The notes: generated by a model not told the origin, from the letters alone. Positions 34,622 through 42,330 are shown, numbered from the stretch's first letter. The stretch is DNA of 64,000 bases from DSXH01 sp020724325 (GCA_040756515.1 JBFLYW010000005.1:62001-126000), one strand, 5' to 3'. Made by a program: numbers and translations.

Positions 34622-35722
34622 ATGATTGGTAAGAATTCAAAACTCTACATCGCCGGGCACACGGGCATGGTCGGATCTGCTCTGATGCGTAAATTTTCTT
34701 CAGAAGGATTTACTAATTTAGTTACACAAACATTTAAGGAGCTCGATTTACGTATACAAGCTGAGGTTGAGAAATTTTTTGAGATTGAAAAACCCGAATA
34801 CGTTATTATTGCTGCAGCAAAGGTTGGCGGTATTCTAGCAAATAATACTTACCGTGCTGAGTTTCTTTATGATAATTTGATGATCCAATCCAATATCATC
34901 CATGCCTCATTTAAGCATGGCGTTAAAAAGTTAATCTTCCTCGGCAGCTCGTGCATCTATCCACGTGACTGTCCGCAACCGATTAGAGAAGAATACTTAT
35001 TAACCGCACCTTTAGAAAAAACTAACGAACCGTACGCAATTGCAAAAATTGCCGGTATTAAATTATGCGAGAATTATTATAAACAGTATGGCTGTAATTT
35101 TTATTCTGTAATGCCTACAAACCTTTATGGTCCGAATGACAATTTTGATCTCGCTACTTCACACGTCCTTCCAGCTCTCATTCGCAAATTCCATGAAGCA
35201 TGTGCTGAGCAACGTCGAAGCACTATAACCGATAACCGATCACCGATAACTGATTTCCGATCACAGAACACCGATAACCCTGTCCTGAGCTTGTCGAAAG
35301 ATCAATCACTCATCACTCGTAACTCATCACTCATCACTCATCACTCATCACTCATAACTCATAACTCCGTCCCCGTCTGGGGCTCCGGCACTCCTCGCCG
35401 CGAATTCCTTTATGTTGATGACTTAGCTGATGCAATCTATTACCTAATGCTTAAAATTGAAGCAAAAGATATTTATGAGCAGGGGTTGACTCACTTAAAT
35501 ATTGGAACGGGCAAGGATTTAACTATAGCAGAGTTAGCAGAATTGATAAAAGAAGTGGTTGGATTTAATGGAAAAATTGTTTTTGATAATTCTAAGCCGG
35601 ATGGAACACCAAGAAAACTTTTAGATGTAAATAGAATTAATAATCTTGGATGGAAATTCTCAGTCAACTTAAAAGAAGGTATTGAGAAAACATATAGATG
35701 GTTTTTGGTAAATTATAAGTGA
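34622..35722 (+). CDS. fcl: GDP-L-fucose synthase with repeat-derived insert
   Basis: Fcl (GMER) epimerises and reduces the Gmd product to GDP-L-fucose. The protein has IAGHTGMVGSAL for NADP, catalytic Ser in GSSCIYP (about 109) and Tyr138/Lys142 in EPYAIAK. Usual length is about 310; this one is 366. The excess is about residues 194-250, between LIRKFHEA and VPVWGSGTPRREFLYVDDLAD, and is built from heptads and other repeats. I start at ATG 34622 (MIGKNSKLYIAG); the frame is open upstream but that part is repeat sequence after gmd. Confidence 0.9.
   Translation: MIGKNSKLYIAGHTGMVGSALMRKFSSEGFTNLVTQTFKELDLRIQAEVEKFFEIEKPEYVIIAAAKVGGILANNTYRAEFLYDNLMIQSNIIHASFKHGVKKLIFLGSSCIYPRDCPQPIREEYLLTAPLEKTNEPYAIAKIAGIKLCENYYKQYGCNFYSVMPTNLYGPNDNFDLATSHVLPALIRKFHEACAEQRRSTITDNRSPITDFRSQNTDNPVLSLSKDQSLITRNSSLITHHSSLITHNSVPVWGSGTPRREFLYVDDLADAIYYLMLKIEAKDIYEQGLTHLNIGTGKDLTIAELAELIKEVVGFNGKIVFDNSKPDGTPRKLLDVNRINNLGWKFSVNLKEGIEKTYRWFLVNYK
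35201..35371 (+). repeat. Mosaic of repeats embedded in the fcl coding sequence
   Basis: About 57 codons inside fcl consist of (i) TGAGCAACGTCGAAGCAC-like sequence, (ii) heptads of the ACCGATA type, (iii) a CCTGTCCTGAGCTTGTCGAA unit (35279-35298) of a kind seen dispersed in many genomes, and (iv) a second heptad array of ACTCATC (about 35305-35371). The translated heptads are 7-residue periodic (SLITHHS). Frame is preserved. Confidence 0.85.
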
Positions 35723-35977
35723 ATGCCTGATGCAGCGTTTGAAAAAAAAGAATTATGATTGAAATAAAATTATTTTTTGTGTATGACAATTCTAAAGTAT
35801 TGCATCTTTTTCGGTAATTGAAAAATTATTGAATAACATTTGATGTTGAAGAAGAGAATAATCAGTTCAGACTACATTTAGTAATAAGCAAAAACCAGGT
35901 GGCAAAACTAAATTGAGCATAAAGTAAAAAAACATGCAGCCATGCAGCCATACAAATATTCGTACAAGAGGTAACTA

Positions 35978-36901
35978 TTGAAGGTACTTGTCACAGGCGG
36001 CGCCGGATTCATCGGCTCTAACATAGTTGAAGAACTTCTCAAACGAAATTACCCGGTGCGTGTGCTCGATAACTTCTCCACAGGCAAACGTGAAAACCTC
36101 AGCGAGTTTATGAATGACATAGAATTAATTGAAGGAGACATCTGCAGCTACCATATTGTCTTCGAAGCTGTGAAGGAAGTTGATATTATCCTGCATCAAG
36201 CCGCTCTTCCTTCTGTTCCCCGCTCTATAAAAGACCCGATCGCTACAAACGAAGTTAATGTTGTCGGCACACTGAATATCCTTGAAGCAGCTAAGAATGC
36301 AGGAGTGAAACGCATAGTGTATGCTTCCTCTTCCTCCGTTTACGGAGATAATCCCGAGCTTCCCAAGCACGAAGGAATGACTCCCAATCCCCTTTCTCCT
36401 TACGCAGTGAGCAAGCTTGCAGGTGAACATTACTGCAAAGTATTCTCTAAGCTGTACGGGCTCGAAACTGTCATCCTCCGCTACTTCAACGTCTTTGGTC
36501 CCCGTCAGGATCCTAACTCGCAGTACTCCGCTGTTATACCTAAGTTTCTAAAGTTTATGTCCAATGACCAGCCGCCAACAATTTACGGCGACGGCACACA
36601 GTCCCGCGATTTTACTTATGTTGCCAACGTTGTGGAAGCAAACATACTTGCTGCAACTAAAGAAATAGAAACTCCTGTTATAATGAATTGTGCAACTCAC
36701 GGGCAGGTAAATATCAATGAATTGGTTGAACAGATAAACAAGCTATTAAGAAAAACCATAAAACCTGTTTATGAAAAGAAACGACCCGGTGATATTCTCC
36801 ACTCTTATGCAAACATAGATTTGATAAAAAAGAAGCTTAACTATAATCCTGAATTTTCTTTTAACGCCGGATTGGAATTACTTATATCTGCCGAAGGATG
36901 A
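35978..36901 (+). CDS. NAD-dependent sugar epimerase (UDP-glucose 4-epimerase-like)
   Basis: A 307-residue extended SDR with VTGGAGFIGSNIV, catalytic Ser in YASSSSVYGDN and Tyr-Lys in YAVSKLAGE, then the WbpP/GalE-like RYFNVFGPRQDP. It is a likely UDP-sugar 4-epimerase. The start is TTG at 35978. Codon use is richer in C/G at third positions than the neighbours, which suggests separate origin. A broken partial copy of its 3' half is at 37632-38115. The 255-bp gap before it (35723-35977) holds nothing recognisable beyond a doubled CATGCAGC. Confidence 0.9.
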   Translation: MKVLVTGGAGFIGSNIVEELLKRNYPVRVLDNFSTGKRENLSEFMNDIELIEGDICSYHIVFEAVKEVDIILHQAALPSVPRSIKDPIATNEVNVVGTLNILEAAKNAGVKRIVYASSSSVYGDNPELPKHEGMTPNPLSPYAVSKLAGEHYCKVFSKLYGLETVILRYFNVFGPRQDPNSQYSAVIPKFLKFMSNDQPPTIYGDGTQSRDFTYVANVVEANILAATKEIETPVIMNCATHGQVNINELVEQINKLLRKTIKPVYEKKRPGDILHSYANIDLIKKKLNYNPEFSFNAGLELLISAEG

Positions 36902-36928
36902 TGAGCCTATGGATCAAATCTAAATCAG

Positions 36929-36968
36929 AAATAATTATAAATTGTAAATTGTACATTATTCATTTTAT
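36929..36968 (+). repeat. Short AT-rich heptad repeat
   Basis: Units such as AATTATA, AATTGTA, AATTGTA and CATTATT follow the epimerase gene with a 7-bp step. This is the AT-rich flavour also seen before ftsX. The rest of the gap up to 37060 shows nothing clear. Confidence 0.5.
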
Positions 36969-37060
36969 TGTGCGCAGTGTTAAAACCCGATTATTATATT
37001 ACCAAAGTAAAACATATTAATTAACTATTAAATAAAATCTGTAACCTGAAGTTTACTAAA

Positions 37061-37273
37061 ATGGAAATAAAAGATATTATTATTCAAATAGAGAAGCTGC
37101 CCGTTAAAGATAAGATGCTGATTATTGAACAAACAGCAAAGTCCATCCGTGAAAGTGATATTAAAGAACAAATCAGCAGAGCCGTGGAGGAGCTTAGAGA
37201 AGAGTATAAAACAAACAGAGAATTAACTTCGTTTACTGATATTGACTTCGAGAACTTCTATGAATCAAGGTGA
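37061..37273 (+). CDS. Antitoxin partner of MazF-like toxin
   Basis: A 70-residue acidic protein (MEIKDIIIQIEKLPVKDKM) with a helix-rich body and a C-terminal tail (FTDIDFENFYESR) of the kind that blocks the toxin. The toxin gene starts inside it (14-bp overlap), the standard toxin-antitoxin layout. The family name is not certain; the role is inferred from context. Confidence 0.75.
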   Translation: MEIKDIIIQIEKLPVKDKMLIIEQTAKSIRESDIKEQISRAVEELREEYKTNRELTSFTDIDFENFYESR

Positions 37274-37604
37274 CATCTGGCTTATAAACCTTGACCCAAC
37301 CATAGGAGCAGAAATCAGAAAAACGAGACCTGCCGTTATTGTAAATGATGATTCCCTGGGGCGATTGCCTCTAAAAATTATTGTCCCAATTACTGATTGG
37401 AAAGACCGCTATTCCGTTGCTCACTGGATGGTAAGAATAACTCCGGATAACCAAAATAATCTTACTAAGATATCTGCCGCCGATTGCTTTCAGGTTAGAT
37501 CAATTTCTGAACAAAGATTTGTTAAATCCATAGGCAAAGTTGATGATGTAATTATCGAACAAATTAAAAATAGTCTTGCAAGGGTGTTTTCTATAAGTTT
37601 TTAG
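37260..37604 (+). CDS. MazF/PemK family endoribonuclease toxin
   Basis: A 114-residue protein with the MazF opening QGDIWLINLDPTIGAEIRKT, then RPAVIVNDD and IVPITDW, all family hallmarks. MazF toxins cut mRNA at short motifs. I start at ATG 37260 (MNQGDIW) because the conserved fold begins there; upstream in-frame codons belong to the antitoxin gene. Confidence 0.92.
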   Translation: MNQGDIWLINLDPTIGAEIRKTRPAVIVNDDSLGRLPLKIIVPITDWKDRYSVAHWMVRITPDNQNNLTKISAADCFQVRSISEQRFVKSIGKVDDVIIEQIKNSLARVFSISF

Positions 37605-37631
37605 CTTTATAATAGTTTTGTTCTCTCAATT

Positions 37632-38115
37632 ATGTTTATTCTAAAATTCATACGACTAATGACTAATGACCAATGTCCAGTTATTTACGGAGACGGCTCT
37701 CAGTCCCGCGACTTTATTTACCCGCCGAATCCGGCTTCGCCCGGAGAAGGCAGGCTTATCCATCAATGCCGGACAGGCGTTGCTAATGTAGTAGAAGCAA
37801 ACATACTTGCTGCAACTAAAGAAATAGAAACACCAGTTGTTATGCTTGTCTCGTGAAATGCGAAGCATATTTAACGTGAAACTGCGCACACACGGACCCG
37901 TCAAAGAGCCGGGCAAGCAGGTGACAATTAATGAACTTGTAGCACAGAATAATAATCTGTGTAACAAAAACCTTAAACCTGTTTATGAAAAGAAACGACC
38001 CGGTGATATTCTCCACTCTTATGCAGATATTGAGTTAATTAAAAAGAAACTTAAATATGAACCAAAATTTTCCTTTAACGCTGGTTTGGAAGTGTTAATA
38101 TCAGCCCATCCATAA
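37632..38115 (+). pseudogene. 3' half of a sugar epimerase gene, broken by two short insertions
   Basis: The sequence matches the last 130 or so codons of the epimerase at 35978-36901 (FIRLMTNDQ... IYGDGSQSRDF, then VANVVEANILAATKEIETPV, then KKRPGDILHSYADIELIKKKL). Two inserts of about 58 bp (about 37721-37778) and 68 bp (about 37843-37910) interrupt it; the second has stop codons and a GTGAAATGCGAAGCAT palindrome. The 5' half is absent. It cannot make a working enzyme. Confidence 0.88.
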
Positions 38116-38255
38116 GCTGGCAGGGATAGGATGATGAGAGGATGAGGCAAAACTTATAATGAGTTTAAATTTGATTATTGTTTTATTACTACAGTTAAAT
38201 ATCTATTGAATAGTAAATACCGGCAGCTATCAGAAGATTGATCAAAATGACTGTT

Positions 38256-38487
38256 GTTACGCAACGGGTGATTTTATTGCCACTAAAAACACTAATTTTC
38301 ACAAATGATTTTAGTGTCATTTTGTGCTTTTGTGATTTTGTGGCTGTCACTTCTTTTATTATCGTTCATTACAAAAAATCTCGCAGTTCTTTTTCAACTT
38401 ATTTTTGCCACTAAAACACTAAAACACCAAATTTCACAAATGTTTTTAGTGCTTTTATGACTAAGGCATTTCAAAAGTATGCGTAAC
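38256..38487 (-). mobile_element. MITE-like element, copy 2 (232 bp, inverted)
   Basis: Reverse complement of the element at 24972-25197, with the same ends GTTACGCA and TGCGTAAC. The copies differ by small gaps and scattered substitutions, so neither is a very recent insertion. The two copies form an inverted pair 13 kb apart. The 140 bp before it hold nothing recognisable. Confidence 0.8.
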
Positions 38488-38508
38488 TTTAGTAAATGAA
38501 GTAATTTA

Positions 38509-38838
38509 TTGCGAAAAACAGCAGTACATATAAACAAAAAATTAAAATTAGCTCTGCCTGTTTTAGAATTATTATTAAAGCATGCGTTCGGTTATAAGCT
38601 GTGTAAAATAATTCTATACGGGTCTGATGCAATAGGAAATAATGATAGTGAATCGGACGTTGATATTTTGATAATTATTAATGACCGGAATCTTAGCGGC
38701 TACAATAAATTATTATCCCGGATTGAACTTGAATTGTTTAATCAGTTCGATTTGCTTTTTTCCATCATACCTCAAGGTGAAAATTTTTTCTTAAAGAATG
38801 CTGCTTTGCTTCCCTTCTTCAAAAACGTTTCTGCTTAA
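38509..38838 (+). CDS. MNT-type nucleotidyltransferase (minimal NTase)
   Basis: A 109-residue minimal nucleotidyltransferase with LYGSDAIGNNDSESDVDILI, the G-S-x10-D-x-D signature. Such proteins pair with HEPN partners as toxin-antitoxin or nucleotide-transferase complexes, and the HEPN gene follows 13 bp downstream. The start is TTG at 38509, only 21 bp from the MITE edge, so the native promoter may have been displaced. Confidence 0.8.
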   Translation: MRKTAVHINKKLKLALPVLELLLKHAFGYKLCKIILYGSDAIGNNDSESDVDILIIINDRNLSGYNKLLSRIELELFNQFDLLFSIIPQGENFFLKNAALLPFFKNVSA

Positions 38839-38851
38839 GGTGTGGTTGTTT

Positions 38852-39191
38852 ATGGATAGTTACGTTTCTGATCTTGTAAAATACAGATTAGATAAAGCTT
38901 CAGATGAATTAGAATTAGCTGAACATTGCATTAAGTTCGGGAAATTTTCAAAGTCTCTGAATTGTTCATATTATGCAATTTCCCGCTCAGCAAGGGCATT
39001 GCTTGCTGTTGACCTCGCCTTAGTGGGACAAAAAACACTCAGGTGTAATTGCCCATTTTATCAAAACCTATATCAATACAAATATCCTCGATAAAGAATT
39101 TGGAAAAATTATCAGAAGCGCTGAGAGGGAAAGGAATAAAAGCAACTATCTGGATTTTTTTACAATAAACCAATTGTTAATTTACTTGTAA
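38852..39191 (+). pseudogene. HEPN domain gene, frameshifted at an A run
   Basis: The first part (DSYVSDLVKYRLDKASDELE, through YYAISRSARALLAVDLALVG) is a typical HEPN start. The frame breaks at six A's (39030-39035); the rest continues in another frame (KKHSGVIAHFIKTYIN to RERNKSNYLDFFTINQ), including the Arg-rich end of the HEPN motif. A one-base change restores a complete protein of about 112 residues. It may be a real mutation, a sequencing error, or a slippage site. Confidence 0.85.
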
Positions 39192-39255
39192 GCCGGCGGC
39201 TTAATTGACGGTTTGAAAAAAACAATTCAAAATTTACCCTAATATTGTTCCCATA

Positions 39256-39429
39256 ATGGAAAAACCCATCGTAAAATATAACGCTGAACAAAAGCTTTTA
39301 TTATCGTTAAAGCTCTATTATTCTGCTAAAGAGTTGAAAACAGCAGCCATAAAAAAATTTCATCCGGATTTAAGCGAAAAAGAAATTAACGAAAGAGTAA
39401 AGAAAATCTTTTTGTATGCAAGAAGTTAA
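39256..39429 (+). CDS. Small helical protein paired with a nucleotidyltransferase, copy 2
   Basis: A 57-residue protein with the same pattern as the one at 32463 (LSLKLYYSAKELKTAAIKKF, HPDLSEKEI, IFLYARS). It overlaps the next gene by 14 bp, exactly as in copy 1. Its sequence is clearly diverged from copy 1, so this half of the module is old, while the following gene has been partly overwritten by copy 1. Confidence 0.75.
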   Translation: MEKPIVKYNAEQKLLLSLKLYYSAKELKTAAIKKFHPDLSEKEINERVKKIFLYARS

Positions 39430-39982
39430 CCTGTTTGCAATTTATACTGATATTCATAGCAAGAATGGATTTAAATATTTTATCACCGGTTCGGTTGCTT
39501 CAATTATTTATGGTGAACCCCGTCTCACTCACGCTATTGATCTCGTAATTTACCTTCTGCATAACGAGGTTGATAAATTTATCCGGGCTTTTCCTCCTGA
39601 ACAGTTTTATTGTCCGCCCGAAGATATTATAATAGAAGAAATTAATCGTGAGTCAAAAGGTCATTTTAATATTATTCACCATGCAACCGGATTCAAAGCT
39701 TATTTCTATTTAATTGGAAATGACCCGTTCCAGAAATGGGCAATGGATAATAAAAAAAGTATCCGGTTTTATGATAAAAATATATTTATTGCCCCACTGG
39801 AATACCTGATAATTAAGAAATTAGAATTTTACAAGGAAGGAAATGGGGAAAAACATCTGATAGATATCAAAGCAGTAGTTGAATACTCAGGGAGTCTGAT
39901 AAATAATGATTTTCTAATGAATCAGATTAATAAAAGAGGTCTTTCAGAATTCTGGTCTAAACTTGAGATTTGGAATCAATGA
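39416..39982 (+). CDS. Nucleotidyltransferase-like protein, copy 2, catalytic residues lost
   Basis: A 188-residue paralogue of the gene at 32638. The first 70 residues are diverged; from about 39627 on it is nearly identical at DNA level. Key acidic residues are changed: the metal-binding D-I-D is A-I-D (HAIDLVI), and in the third strand HETGFKADF has become HATGFKAYF. The fold is kept (GSVASIIYG) but catalysis is unlikely. It is probably a decaying gene. Confidence 0.75.
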   Translation: MQEVNLFAIYTDIHSKNGFKYFITGSVASIIYGEPRLTHAIDLVIYLLHNEVDKFIRAFPPEQFYCPPEDIIIEEINRESKGHFNIIHHATGFKAYFYLIGNDPFQKWAMDNKKSIRFYDKNIFIAPLEYLIIKKLEFYKEGNGEKHLIDIKAVVEYSGSLINNDFLMNQINKRGLSEFWSKLEIWNQ

Positions 39983-40027
39983 GTAGAAAAAGTTGTTTTG
40001 TTTATTATCACATGCAAAACTCTCATT

Positions 40028-40168
40028 TCGTTTTCCGAATTCCGTCTTCTGACTTCTGCCATCTGTTCTCCGATTACTGCTTCCGTTTTCCATCTTTGTC
40101 ACTTTGTTACTTTGTAACTTTGTATCCTTGTTACTCATTACTCTTCACTTGTCACTGATTACTGAAAA
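40028..40168 (+). repeat. Heptad array before the second gmd copy
   Basis: Paralogous to 33268-33404 and nearly identical, except for one extra heptad near 40050 and the absence of three heptads (21 bp) near the 3' end. This is the clearest case of whole-heptad gain and loss in the window. Confidence 0.8.
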
Positions 40169-40174
40169 CTAAAC

Positions 40175-41113
40175 ATGAAACGCGCACTTATCACTGAAAT
40201 TACCGGACAAGACGGCAGCTACTTAACTGAAATTCTACTAGAAAAAGGATATGAAGTTCACGGAATTATAAGAAGAAGCAGCTCTTTTAACACTGGAAGA
40301 ATCGATCACCTTTACAACAATCCAGAAATATTAAATAAAAAATTATTTCTTCATTATGGAGACGTTGTTGATACGAGCAATCTGAACCGTTTACTTGAGA
40401 AAATAGGTCCTGATGAAATCTACAACTTAGCAGCTCAAAGTCATGTTAAAGTATCATTTGAAATTCCGGATTACACCGCACAAGTTGATGCATTAGGTAC
40501 GCTTAGATTTTTAGATGCTATAAGAGAAACTGGATTAGCTAAACAAACTAAATTTTATCAAGCCTCTACTTCTGAGTTATTTGGGAAAGCTCAGGAAATT
40601 CCTCAGAACGAAAAGACTCCGTTTTATCCACGCTCTCCTTATGGAGTAGCTAAACTTTATGGATTTTGGATAGTAAAAAACTATCGTGAAGCTTATAATC
40701 TCTATGCTTCGAACGGAATTCTTTTTAATCACGAATCTCCACGAAGAGGCGAAACATTCGTAACTAGAAAAATTACAAGAGCTGTCTCAAGAATTCTAAT
40801 TGGACTGCAGAATAAAGTTGTGCTCGGTAATCTGGATGCAAAACGTGATTGGGGTTATGCACCCGAATATTGAGAAGGAATGTGGAGAATTCTTCAACAT
40901 CCTGAACCAGAAGATTTTGTCCTTGCTACAGGGGAATCGCATACTATAAGAGAATTTTGCGAAGTCGCTTTCAAAAAAGCTGGTATCGAACTCCAATGGC
41001 AGGGCAAAGCTGAAAAAGAAGTTGGAATCGTTAAAGCATTCAACAAGGAAAAAGTAGAAGGTATAAAGGAAAATGTTTCAAAAACTACTTTTAACTTTTC
41101 CCTTTTACCTTGA
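40175..41113 (+). pseudogene. Second gmd copy, inactivated
   Basis: Homologous to gmd at 33411. Lesions: a Gly of the NADP loop is changed (TEITGQDG for TGITGQDG), a TGA (40871-40873) replaces the Cys codon after GYAPEY, and the C-terminal YYRPTEVD part is missing. The break after VGIVKAF occurs where gmd 1 has its insert; here the sequence turns into purine-rich then pyrimidine-rich heptads (41040-41113). The first 190 bp are almost identical to gmd 1, the rest differ mainly at silent sites. Confidence 0.9.
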
Positions 41114-41125
41114 TTACCATACAAA

Positions 41126-41278
41126 CCTGTTGTGAGCTTGCCTGTACCGAGTTCATCGAGGTGCCGAACCCTGTGGTGAGCTTGCCTGTACCGAGTTCAT
41201 CGAGGTGCCGAACCCTGTGGTGAGCTTGCCTGTACCGAGTTCATCGAGGTGCCGAACCCTGTGGTGAGCTTGCCGAAC
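41126..41278 (+). repeat. Tandem repeat of a 44-bp unit, about 3.5 copies
   Basis: Units begin at 41126, 41170, 41214 and 41258 (partial). Each contains CCTGTGGTGAGCTTGCC followed by CTGTACCGAGTTCATCGAGG and GTGCCGAAC. The GAGCTTG core resembles the CCTGAGCTTGTCGAA unit inside fcl. It directly follows the broken gmd copy. The remaining sequence up to 41409 shows nothing clear. Confidence 0.93.
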
Positions 41279-41409
41279 CACAGTCATTCTTCTTTTGTAG
41301 ATACTGAATAGGAATATGAAAAGTAATTAAACCTAGTTTTTGATTTCGGAAATGATTTATTTGTACAAGTAATTTTTATACAACGTTCTAAAGAAACATA
41401 ATAGGAAAA

Positions 41410-41829
41410 ATGATGGACTATATAAACAATATAATTAAAGTATTCGAATCGGATGGTAATGTTAATTTTGTTTACGTTTTCGGGTCACAAGTAAAAGATA
41501 AAATCAGATTTGGAAGTGATTTGGATATTGCAGTATTTTTTACGTCCGAACCGGGTATAATGGAGGTTGGTACGCTGTGCAGTGAACTTGAGAAGGAAGC
41601 ATGCATTAAAATTGATTTGGTAAAACTTAATTCCCTTTATGATTCTAATCCCGAATTAGCTTACAATATATTAAATGAAGGCAGTCTTATTTTTAAGAGG
41701 GACAATGAGATGGTTTACGAATATAAAAAAAACGTAATCCTGAGATACCTGGATTTCAAACCGGTACGAGATAAATTTCATAGTTTATTTCTCGAAAGAC
41801 TATCTAAGAATAAATTTGCGGTAAAATAA
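41410..41829 (+). CDS. MntA-type nucleotidyltransferase antitoxin
   Basis: A 139-residue MNT protein with VFGSQVKDKIRFGSDLDIAV, the G-S-x-D-x-D motif of the MntA antitoxins that AMPylate and silence HepT. AGGAA precedes the ATG; a second ATG is the next codon. It overlaps hepT by one base (TAATG). The active-site residues appear intact. Confidence 0.88.
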   Translation: MMDYINNIIKVFESDGNVNFVYVFGSQVKDKIRFGSDLDIAVFFTSEPGIMEVGTLCSELEKEACIKIDLVKLNSLYDSNPELAYNILNEGSLIFKRDNEMVYEYKKNVILRYLDFKPVRDKFHSLFLERLSKNKFAVK

Positions 41830-42242
41830 TGTTGCTGGATAAATTAAAAAAATTGGAAGAAAATCTTAAAACGCTTAACAACATTAAAAAGAATTATTCG
41901 GTAAATGATTTTATGACCGATAAAATTGATGAATGGGGACTTAGGTACGGTATTTTTGAGACCATTCAGATAATAATAGATATTGCTGGTAGTTTGGTTG
42001 CCGAGAATAATTTAGGTATGCCGAAGAATTACTCTGATGCAATAACTTTACTTGTTTCCAATGATTATTTGGAGAAACAGCTAGGGGAGAAAGTAATAAA
42101 GATGATCGGGTTAAGTAATTTATTAGTACATGAATATGGTATAATTGATGTTAAAAAACTATTTGAATATCTGGATTCACTGGATGATATAAGATATTTT
42201 GTTAGCTCAATAAAAGATAAAATCCCAAAATCAGGGATATGA
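41829..42242 (+). CDS. HepT-like HEPN protein (DUF86), catalytic Arg replaced
   Basis: A 137-residue all-helical protein of the HepT/DUF86 family; HepT toxins are RNases whose active site is the R-x4-H motif, followed by Tyr (the AMPylation target). Here the motif region reads GLSNLLVHEYG: His and Tyr are kept, but the Arg expected before Asn is Ser (codon AGT). The RNase function may be lost, while the partner site remains. It forms an operon with the MntA gene. Confidence 0.87.
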   Translation: MLLDKLKKLEENLKTLNNIKKNYSVNDFMTDKIDEWGLRYGIFETIQIIIDIAGSLVAENNLGMPKNYSDAITLLVSNDYLEKQLGEKVIKMIGLSNLLVHEYGIIDVKKLFEYLDSLDDIRYFVSSIKDKIPKSGI

Positions 42243-42330
42243 AATTTTAGTATAATATTAACCTTTCAACTTGCAGCCAAATATAATTTAAAGAAGATTT
42301 GAATTTTTTACTTTATTCTTGATTCTCATT

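Noticed and set aside
37242..37604. MazF start at 37242
   Set aside because: The conserved protein begins at MNQGDIW (37260); the extra residues are within the antitoxin gene.
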